The notes under the pieces are model-generated. The model made no database searches. It was not told where the DNA came from and saw only the letters and a program-made list of their open reading frames with translations. A stretch of DNA of 64,000 bases from Chrysoporthe austroafricana. Its lineage: Eukaryota > Ascomycota > Sordariomycetes > Diaporthales > Cryphonectriaceae. Positions 1-8,572 of the stretch are shown here, one piece after another (the stretch's first letter is position 1; each line of letters starts with the position of its first letter). The position numbers were made by a program, and so were the translations under genes. The stretch is taken from contig JYIP02000007.1 in the NCBI GenBank assembly GCA_001051155.2, positions 1,800,342 to 1,864,341 on the forward strand. The letters run 5' to 3'.

Positions 1-215
1 AGTTTATTAACAAAGCAGTCCGAATCGATAACAGACTATACGAACGATAATAATAATGGCAAAAGAATTACAGTATTATCCCGCAATACTAGCCAAATAT
101 TAGGAAATGCAAGTTTTAGCATAAGAATAAGAATAATATAGCCTATTCGGGCATTACGCATGCTGGACTTATAGAATTAGATATTCTCGTATGCGAATAA
201 TACAAAAGGGTTACT

Positions 216-260
216 TATTACAATTGTAGCAAGAAAGGCTATATTGCTCGCAATTATTGA
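216..260 (+). pseudogene. Decayed gag zinc knuckle (CCHC)
   Basis: Frame starting at 216 reads YYNCSKKGYIARNY followed by TGA. The spacing fits a retroviral-type knuckle C-x2-C-x4-H-x4-C, but three of the four ligands are now Tyr: TAT replaces TGT (Cys) twice and CAT (His) once. Each change is a C:G to T:A transition. This marks the nucleocapsid end of gag. Its frame differs from that of the protease and pol region downstream, so the boundary contains either a programmed shift or an indel. Confidence 0.7.
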
Positions 261-1399
261 CAGGAACGAAAAAAGCAAGAATGGAAGCCAATTCCAGAAA
301 AATAGCTTAATATCGCTTAGCAGCAGGAATTCAATTAGCTGGACAAAAACATTTAACCGGAATAAGCAGCGGATTCTGATTATAGCAGCCTTAGCTAGAT
401 AGCCTGCTACTAAGATTATTGCATATTGCATTTCTCGGCAAAAGAAAATTCGGGATAATTCCTATATAAGCCTTAAGGATAATAATAGCTCGCTATAGGC
501 AGAAAAAGCTTACTTTACGATACGGTTATCCAGGATAGTAATTCCGACTGTTCTAACGAGAGACTTTTATAGAACAAAAAAGATTTGGGAAAGTATTTTT
601 TGAATTACTATTTAGAACGATAATGGAATAATATAATAGAAAAAGAAATCGGTATTATATAAACCAAATTACCGATACCCAGTAATACTGTCGAAAAATC
701 GATATATCCTGATAGATAGCTAAATAACCTACCAATTCCAATTCTCGATAAAGAACTGTCAAAAGAAATAGCCCATTATTAGCAAAAAGATTGCCAGGAT
801 TGCAGCAAATGGATATCCAAGCATACAGAAATGGAATATATTATTTATAGGCTTACGATAAAAGAACTCTTCCAAAGCATACTATTTCAAAATAGCGGAT
901 GCCTATCTTAAGAAAACGGAAAGATCAGTTATTTATACTCTTATTATTACGAATTTGCCTGGATTAGTTATATTTACTATAATTGCTAGATATATTTTAG
1001 CGAGAAAGTCAAATACAATTGGTTCCCATTTAGAGAATAGGACTAATTGATTTATTCTATTACGGAAAAAAGGGGAAGATATAGAAAGGTCTTATATATC
1101 GAAAATAATAATGCATATATAGGGCTACCCAATAATTGCCTACGAATATGCATCGATAGGAAAACTATATAGGGATAATGTTATGTAATAGCATGCTCTA
1201 TATATGCATAAGATAAGGCCAAAGAATGGTATAGGCTGCAGAAAATCGAGAAGAATTGGCAGCAAGGCTATGCTTAAGCAAAAAAGCTGGCATAGCAAGC
1301 GGCAAGAAATACTCAGGAAATCCTAAAAGGGAAAGATTGCCTATAACGGGATAATAGCCGATCAGGATTACGAGGTTTTTATACGCTACTATTAAGGAA

Positions 1400-4300
1400 A
1401 ACGAAAAATATATTATTCTGGACGCATATATCAAAGGACGATAATATAGCATATTAATGGATAGTAATACGCAAGGAAATTTCATCTTGCTAGAAATCGT
1501 TAATAGGGAACGAATCCCTTAAATGCAAAAAAAGGGTCTTTACAAACTTAATACTGTAAAAGGAAAACCGATCGCGTATAATCTAAATATAATCGATATG
1601 GAAACTGATTATTTACTTATCTCGATCCAAAGCCTTACGACAAACGTTACTTTTAATATTACAAATACAGTATAGCATAAATTAATCTTAAGAATACTTT
1701 GGCTTAAAAAGCATAACTTTCGAATCGATTGGACTACTAGCCAGATTTCATAGGAATAAGCCGTACTTACTAAAAAGATTGCAATTATTAGTAAAGGAAG
1801 AAACCTAGTTATTAAAGATAGCATAAGAGAAATGCGTTCAAATAGGCTCGTAAGTACTTTTAAGGTAGGAAAGCAAGCTACGATACAGGGAAAGGTTACG
1901 GATACTTTAAACCCCTAAATAAAAGTTGGAAACGAATCAAGATTATAAATAACTATCGACTAGCAGAGATTTGATTAAGTACGAAGCAATATAAAGAAAT
2001 ATGGATTATAGAATTATAAGGAAATATAGCTTCCATAATACGAGTATGCCAAAAAACAGTTCGGTTCGGTACTTAGCAAATACCCGAAATTGCCAGAAGC
2101 AAGAAAGCTTCAGAAACAAGAAGCTGGCAAAGCAAGATATATATAACGGTATTTTATATTCCTATAAATCGCAAAAGATAAAGAAGGACCGTTACTAGAT
2201 CTCAAAAACGTACCGCAAGAATATTACGAATTTAAGAAACTATAGCAAAGGAAATTCGATAACGGCCTACTAGAGCATAGCCTTTTCGATTACGAGATCT
2301 TATTAAAAGAAAGGGCAAAACTACAAAATTACCTTATTTACAAGCTTGACCAAGCAAAATTTAAGGCATTCAAAGAATATATTGAAAAAAACCTTAAAAG
2401 AGGTTATATACGGAAATTACGATTATTAGCAGGATACCCAATTCTATTTATTCTAAAGAAGAACGGCAAATTACGACTTTGCGTAAATTATCGATAGCTT
2501 AACGATATTACAATCAAGAATCGGTATCCTTTATTACTAATAGGAGAAATGCGAGACCGATTAATAAGAGCAAAATGGTTTACTATTCTGGACCTTAAGG
2601 AAGGATATTACTATATTCGGATTAGGGAAGACGATATCTAGAAGATAGCTTTCCGAATTCGTTACGGACATTTTGAATACGTAATCTTACTTTTTGGATT
2701 GACCAATGCACTTACATCTTTCCAAGAAATAATTAACGATATCTTTCGCGAATACCTGGATATTATCGTTATTATTTATTTCGATAATATCCTTATCTAT
2801 TCAAAAGACTTTATAATGCATAAATAATACATACGGCAAGTATTCCAGATATTATAAGACAATAAATTCCTTGTAGAATTAACCAAATGCCAGTTTTACT
2901 GACAGAAAGTCGATTACTTATACTATCGAACCAAGACGAATTAGCATGCAGAAAGACAAGGTTTAAGCAGTAAAAGAATAGCTAGTACTAGAAAAAACTA
3001 AAGAAGTTAAAGCATTTTTCGGCTATGCTAACTTCTATCGACAATTCATCCGAAACTATAGCAAGATTGCACGACTACTTACAAATCTTATAAAGAAGGA
3101 TTACAAATTTAAATGGACTAAGGAAGCGCAAGAAGCATTCGACGAGATCAAGAAACGAATTATATCAGAACCCATACTCTGCAAAGCAAACCCAAATAAA
3201 CTATTTGAAATTGAAACCGATATATCGGATTACGCACTTGGCGGACAACTAGGCTAACGAGACAACCAAGGACGTTTCAGGATTACAAAGAGCTTATAGC
3301 AATTGTAAAAGCATTCGAGAAATGGCAGCACTACCTGATCGGAACAAAATATCAGACAATAGTACATTCAGACTATAAAAACTTAATAACATTCATAACG
3401 ACAAAAGTCCTGAACAAACGATAAGTCAGATGGGCAGAATTCCTTTCATAATTCGACCTAAAAATCGTATATTGCAAGGGATTAGAAAACGGCAGAGCAA
3501 ATATACTTAGCAGACGAATAGATTACCAAAGCACAGAATCCAAGGAATTACAGAATATTTTCAGGCAGGATAAAGATAGCAGCTTTATAAACGAAGCAAA
3601 AGAGCTCAATATAATTATTAGAATCAATAATAGACAAAAAAAGCCAGAAAATATAATTATTAAGGAATAAGACAAATATATTAGGATTACGTATAATATA
3701 CTTGCATACGGCTATTAAGGAATCAGAGCTATTTACGAAAGGATCAAGAGATACTGGAATCTATTAGGATTCAGATAAAGGATTGAAAACATTTTACGAG
3801 AATGCGATAGCTGCAAGAAAAATAAGATCGAATATTATAAGCCTTATAGACTATTCTAATTATTCCCTATCCCGATAACAGTTTAGCAATCCATTAGCTA
3901 GGATTTCATTATTAAGCTACCCTTTTTACGAGAACTCTTAACTAAAGTGCAATATAATAGCATTTTAATAATAATTTGCAAACTAAGCAAATACGCTTAT
4001 TTCCTCCCTTATAAAGAAAGCAGTATAGCAGAAGATTTCGCATATACATTTCTGAGAACGGTTATAGCTAATTATAGCATGCTTAGAAAAATCATTTCCG
4101 ATAGAAATAGAAAGTTCGTATCAAATTTCTGGATTTTACTTACGAAGCTATTCGGAATATAACAAAAAATATCTATAGCATTCTACTTATAGATAGATAG
4201 ACAAACAGAAAAGACTAACCAAGTTATCAAGCAATATTTGCGATATTACGTAAATTACGAATAAGATAATTGGGTTAATCTTTTACTTTTAATATAATTT

Positions 4301-4940
4301 GTATATAATAGTGCGGATATAAGTACGATAAAGAAATTATTATTCTATATATTTTATAATTATAACCCGATAGCCTATTACGATAAAATATTAGGAGCAA
4401 ATATAGAAATTGCAGAAAAACGAATCAGAAAGATTAAAAAGGTTCAGGAAAAATTCCAGAAAGAACTGAAATTCGTATAAGAAAAAATAACGAGATATAC
4501 CAATTCCAAAAAGATTGAAAGACCAATCTTACAGGAAAGGGATAAAATTTACTTTATTCGGCAAAAAGAATATATCAGAATAACGAAACCCTTTCATTTA
4601 TTAGATTATAAAAAACTGGAATTATTCAAAATTCTAAAGAAAGTTTCAAATATTAATTTCGAACTCGCATTACCCTATAGAATAAGAATCTACCCGGTAT
4701 TCCATATCTCGTTTCTCGAATTAATATTCAAATTAACTAGTATAGACAAAATTATCCAAATCGAAAATAACGAACCAGAATACGAAATCGAACGAATTCT
4801 CAAGCATTGCGGACCAAATTACGATTCAGAATACTTTATTAAATGGAAAGGCTATCTAGCAAGCGAAAACTCGTAAGAACCAAAAACTAACTTACGAAAT
4901 ATATCCCGGGCATTAGCAAACTACTTAAACAAATAATAAT
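1400..4940 (+). pseudogene. Degenerate Pol polyprotein (PR-RT-RH-IN-chromodomain)
   Basis: Protease: DSN at 1460 stands where the DSG active site is expected, and ILRILWLKKHN near 1688 matches the conserved ILG-PWL-KHNP block. RT: YIRKLRLLAGYP near 2405, FTILDLKEGYY near 2579, LLFGLTNA near 2690 and YFDN at 2777-2788 in place of YLDD. RNase H: FEIETDISDYALGG from 3204. Integrase: an HHCC-like zinc region ending in CDSCKKNK near 3805, ISDRNRKF near 4095 and TEKTNQ near 4207. Chromodomain: EYEIERIL to WKGYLASENS from 4778. Examples of stops: TAG 2495 (Gln in YRQLN), TAG 2639 and TAA 4874 (Trp positions). The frame moves by one base near 2930 and returns near 3275, where part of RNase H is also missing. 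Confidence 0.88.
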
Positions 4941-4972
4941 AAAAAAGAATATAAAGAAATTACGTATTAAAT

Positions 4973-5581
4973 CTAAAAAGGACGGGGAGTATTAGAAAAA
5001 CTGGCTATTCTTGGGAAATCAAATTCCCGATCCAATACCGGCCAGTCAAAATCGGAACCGAATTGCTGCGGAACGATATCCAAATCGAAACTTTCGGGAA
5101 AAAGACTTTCGGGAACCAAAGACTTTACGTTCCGGCATTCCGCCGCAGCCCTATAACGCTCCTCCTCGGCCTTTTCAGCCTTAATATATTCCAATTCCTC
5201 AATAATATCGAAATCCCGGCATACGGTACGTGCTATCTTAGAAGCTTACAAACGATATTGCAATTGCAAGCGCTACATTTTGGCATTAGCGGTTATCGCT
5301 TCTTCCTCGGTACGATCTAGCTCGGCTTCCATTTTGGAATGCTGCAAAGTAATCTTGCGCATTTGTACCGGAATCAAGCTATACATATCGCAACCCCCTT
5401 TCTTGGAACGAACGCATTCGGCATAACGGGAAGAATCCTCCTCAAAAGCCATATATAGGATTTTCCGGTCCTTACAAAACGAATAAGCAGGCATAACGAT
5501 ATCCCGATAGAAAACTGAGAACCAGAGAGAAAGAGACTATTCGGTCTTCTTGGAATAAGACTTAGAAACCTTATTCGACAT
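4973..5581 (-). pseudogene. Antisense ORF between pol and 3' LTR, unknown function, decayed
   Basis: On the minus strand a single frame of 203 codons runs from ATG at 5581 to TAG at 4973, interrupted by three internal stops. It begins MSNKVSKSYSKK. It contains ECVRSKKGGCD (a Cys pattern resembling a small zinc or Zn2Cys6-like motif, with a Tyr where another Cys may have been), then an acidic and charged helix-forming stretch rich in Glu, Arg and Ala, and ends in SFSNTPRPF. I believe similar ORFs recur beside fungal retroelements, but I cannot name a family or function. It lies opposite to pol, between the chromodomain end and the LTR, so it needs its own promoter or an antisense transcript starting in the LTR. 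Confidence 0.6.
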
Positions 5582-5781
5582 TTCGATTAGGAAAGTACGA
5601 TAACAGGAGCAAGGGAGGGATAAGAGAAACTTACGAAAGATTGTTAAAAGATAACGATCTATAGAAAAGGGATAATATTATAACCTATCTAATACGCGTG
5701 ATATAATGGGAACCAGGGAACCAATATCCTAATAGAAACCGTATATAAGCAGGTTATATAATCTAGGGTTAGGGTTGGGAC

Positions 5782-5807
5782 CGATAGGACCGTCGACGGT
5801 CCTATCG
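5782..5807. repeat. Perfect 26-bp palindrome in LTR copy A
   Basis: Reading CGATAGGACCG, then TC-GA centre, then CGGTCCTATCG, the two arms are exact reverse complements. It lies about 105 bp upstream of the TATA-like box. The right arm is reused in the following 40-bp tandem repeats. Confidence 0.85.
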
Positions 5808-5889
5808 ATATTACCCTGGACCGAGAGGATCGGCTACAGTCCTATCGATATCACCCTGGACCGAGAGGATCGGCTACGGTCCTATCGAT
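5800..5889 (+). repeat. 40-bp tandem repeat, 2 full units plus start of a third
   Basis: The ten bases TCCTATCGAT recur at 5800, 5840 and 5880, exactly 40 bp apart. Between them the units differ at only two positions. The array sits directly upstream of the LTR promoter core and may act as an upstream element. Confidence 0.85.
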
Positions 5890-6180
5890 CCAAGACTGAA
5901 AAGCTAGGTATATAAGGACGTATTCGTTCGCGGTAGGTAGACTTAGTATATAGTCTTCAGTCGTTAATTTAAGTATCAATTATACTTTACTATTAATAGC
6001 CCTATTGGCTTATGAATATTGCGAAATACTCGTAAACCGTCCTGGGATTCAAGGCCGTATTTGGTACCGCTCTTGTTAGCATAAACCCTTTGACCCTATA
6101 GTATCTCTTAGGATTTGCTGCAGCGTTTATAACAATTAGCTATATTAAGCAAAGCTCTTTAAGCTAATATTAATAATATT

Positions 6181-6876
6181 CTGCTTTTACGGGTTATGCT
6201 TTACGCTATTTCTATTTTATTTATTAAATATAATTCCAAATTCAAAGCTATTAAAGCCGAAATTGCAATATATTACTATACGCTAGCCTTTTATATATCC
6301 AAAGAATATATATATTATAATTTTACTTAAGGAAATAATTTTAGCATTAATTATCTTTATATTGCTAATAATTTTGCTATTTATAATAATATTAAATTCG
6401 GTATTATCGGAATTTATAATAATTATATTTAGTATTTCTTTCTTTTTATTATAAGAGAATATATATACGAATTTATTACCTGGTTTCGCAATTTCGATCT
6501 TATTATCTTATCCAACCGGTTAGGCTTATATTTTATTATAAACTAAATTTTCTATTTCGAATACGATTTCAAAGCTATTAAGATTGTCTTTATTAAAGAT
6601 AATATAAATTACGATTTCAATGCTATTTTTCAGAAATGGGCTAACGAAAACAAAGATTACTTTAACGCTGCCCGGTTTTTGCAATACTAAAGTCGTATAA
6701 TAAGCCTTAAATCCTATATTTAAACGTATAAGCTAGTTAAGACCTTATAGCTTAATATCTATAATTATACTGATTTTTGCAATTATATCGGAAAGGAAAA
6801 ACTATTTGCTATATTCTTTCGTAATTTACTAAACTTTAAAGCTATTACTAAAATTCGGGAAATTATTCCCAATTAA
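6181..6876 (+). pseudogene. Decayed ORF, unknown, between two LTR-like repeats
   Basis: The frame starting at 6181 stays readable for about 230 codons with only a handful of TAA/TAG stops. That is notable in such AT-rich DNA and suggests an old coding region. It is rich in Ile, Tyr, Phe, Asn and Lys, with stretches such as FITWFRNFDLIILSNRLGL and AIFQKWANENKDYFNAA. I do not recognise the family. Lying just inside LTR-like copy A, with copy B downstream, it could be the gag-like gene of a short non-autonomous element or the remnant of a second element. Confidence 0.35.
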
Positions 6877-7290
6877 TAAATATAGCTATTATTTATCGAT
6901 ATAACTTTATTAGCAATATATAATATTGCTTTCTTCTAATAATTTATAAATTTAGCTATTTATATTACAAATTAATTATAATATTACTATATAATAATTA
7001 TATGCAATTATCGGCTTTATATGCTAATATATTCTATTATAATTTCATTTTATATTTATTATTATTATATTTACTTAATATTCTATTATCTGAAAGCTAT
7101 ATTTTTTATTAATATTTATAAGCAATTTTAATCTTTAATTATATTTATATTAAATATTTCGGCAATAAATATAATTAAGCATTACCGAAATATACTTAAA
7201 TATCGGCTAGCCTTATTATATACAAATACTATATATATCTATCCACTTTAAGTATAAACCGGTTATAATAAAGGATTAATTCTAAGCTCT
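6877..7290. other. AT-rich transposon-derived filler
   Basis: Very AT-rich sequence with short homopolymers and no readable frame. No coding or RNA feature is visible. It lies between the decayed ORF and the 30-bp tandem repeat and is presumably RIP-degraded retroelement sequence. Confidence 0.5.
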
Positions 7291-7410
7291 CGGTACAAGC
7301 AGGTTTTCTTTTTAGTTCCCGGCATAAGCATATTTATTATTCAAATCCCTAGCATAAGCATATTTACTTATTAAGATTCTAGCACGAGTCGGCTTTATAA
7401 AACGATTATT
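7291..7410 (+). repeat. Degenerate 30-bp tandem repeat, four units
   Basis: Units begin at 7291, 7321, 7351 and 7381, each 30 bp. The common core is GGCATAAGCATATTTA followed by an AT-rich tail ending in CCC or CT. The middle two units are the most alike. The outer two have GGTACAAGC and AGCACGAGTC in place of the core. The array lies upstream of LTR-like copy B. Confidence 0.7.
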
Positions 7411-7779
7411 ATTTTCTATATAATCTCCTTTATCCAATAATGCTATTATACTTTTCCTTGCCATATAACCCAGGGTTTTACTATATCGTACTATCGCTAT
7501 TCAAAATATCCCTAACTATTAGCTTCCTTTATAAACAAAGGCTATAAAGGGCCGGCAATTGATAGCAAAACTTATAAACGTAATAAATTTATAGTAAATT
7601 CGCTTAGTAAATCTATAATAAATCCCTTAATAAATACGCAGTGAATTTACTAGGTAAATGCTATACTTTTACCGGGAGGCCTATATAATGCCTTAATATG
7701 CTCTTAGCATAATTCACTTTTTTAGGAAAACTATGCTTTATAATATATTTTCAGTACGTTCACTATCAGAAATAGAATT

Positions 7780-8125
7780 AACCAGGTACTTATATAAGCA
7801 AGGGTTAAGATTAAAATAGCTTGGATAGCCTAGCTATCCAAGCTATCCTGTAAAATAGTTAAGTTATCCAAGCTATCAAAACTGAAAAGCTAGATATATA
7901 AGGATAAAACCTCTATTAAATAAATTGCTATAGCTCTTCAATCGTAAATCTAAATATCTTTTCACCCTTAAAGGATAGCCTTATAGCTTATAAACACTTG
8001 TACTCGAAAGACTTTTTTGATTTGTTTCACTATTGCACTTAACGGATAAACTTAGCACCTTGCTTGCTAGCATAAACCCTTTAACACTGCGAATATCTCA
8101 GGATATTGCAGCAGCGTTTATAATA
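7780..8125 (+). repeat. LTR-like copy B, diverged from copy A
   Basis: It shares with copy A the promoter core (ACTGAAAAGCTAG followed by TATATAAGGA, here at about 7880-7905). It also shares a 60-bp end block with TAGCATAAACCCTTT and GCAGCGTTTATAA, at almost the same distance from the TATA-like box (about 229 bp in both). The terminal TAACA of copy A is TAATA here, a C-to-T change. Upstream of the core, copy B has a different palindrome (about 7818-7843). The left boundary is not clear. It is either the second LTR of a short element or a solo LTR of a sister family. Confidence 0.5.
7818..7843. repeat. Inverted repeat in LTR-like copy B
   Basis: AGCTTGGATAGC and GCTATCCAAGCT are reverse complements around a three-base centre. 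Parts of the right arm (ATCCAAGCTATC) recur at about 7866-7878, just before the promoter core. The arrangement parallels the palindrome plus repeats of copy A with an unrelated sequence. Confidence 0.75.
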
Positions 8126-8572
8126 CTTAACTAATAGCTAATAACTTTATTAAAAATAAAGTTATTCAAAAACGGAAAAACCCTTATATATATTTATTTC
8201 AAGCTGAATATTTATATAAGTTTTTTTATTTTTATATATGCTTTTATAGTATTTTTATAAGCGATAGAAGACAACCCTAATCCTAAAGAAAAACGGCACG
8301 CCAAGAATGCGACGTCTTGGCAAGCGTTCGGTTTTGATCCCCCTTGACCCCCAAAAAAATCCTTTCATTCTTCAAGGCCATAGTATAGTGTCTCAGAGGT
8401 AAGGGGGATTCACGGACAGCAAAATGATCAGCATCAGCGGTCTCTATCTCGCTTGTTGTCGTAGACGCCCGGTGCAGTACGCCCGGTGCAGTGATGTATA
8501 GATCACAGTGATTCTATTTCGAGCTCTCCGAGCAGTATCTATAAGGGAGGGCTGCCCGAAAGACACCTCCAC
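8126..8572. other. Boundary from AT-rich transposon block to genic DNA
   Basis: AT-rich sequence continues to about 8270. Then composition changes within a few tens of bases to normal genic DNA that leads into the GH35 stop codon. No ORF or RNA gene is visible. The right part is the 3' flank of the beta-galactosidase gene. Confidence 0.7.

Larger units (their letters stand above)
1..6134 (+). mobile_element. Ty3/Gypsy chromovirus retrotransposon, RIP-degraded, 5' end outside window
   Basis: An LTR retrotransposon read on the plus strand. In order: a gag-type zinc knuckle (216-257), aspartic protease (about 1440-1760), reverse transcriptase (about 2230-2900), RNase H (about 3190-3560), integrase (about 3700-4300), a chromodomain (about 4778-4935), an antisense ORF (4973-5581) and a candidate 3' LTR (5642-6134). 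PR-RT-RH-IN order plus a C-terminal chromodomain is the chromovirus layout. The pol frame is broken by many stops, all TAG or TAA, at places where the family has Gln (CAG) or Trp (TGG). That is the expected result of C-to-T change on either strand, as in RIP. There are also two frame breaks (about 2930 and 3275). The 5' LTR and most of gag lie left of the window. The element cannot be active. Confidence 0.9.
5642..6134 (+). repeat. Candidate 3' LTR (copy A)
   Basis: This 493-bp segment begins TGTTA and ends TAACA, the usual inverted LTR termini. It is preceded by a purine-rich tract (about 5603-5630) that could serve as a polypurine primer. It contains a 26-bp palindrome and 40-bp tandem repeats upstream of a TATA-like box (TATATAAGGA at about 5911-5920), then about 220 bp of transcribed-type sequence. 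Copy B (about 7780-8125) shares the promoter core and the terminal 60 bp. The 5' LTR is outside the window, so the boundaries rest on termini and position only. Confidence 0.55.

Noticed and set aside
5800..7410. CRISPR-like array
   Set aside because: The repeats are head-to-tail without unique spacers, in a eukaryotic retroelement.
1..8290. Short ORFs of 60-95 codons in the AT-rich block (for example 177-431, 1198-1485, 1609-1824)
   Set aside because: They are chance frames opposite to or inside the decayed retroelement. The informative frames are the ones with pol motifs, interrupted by RIP-type stops.
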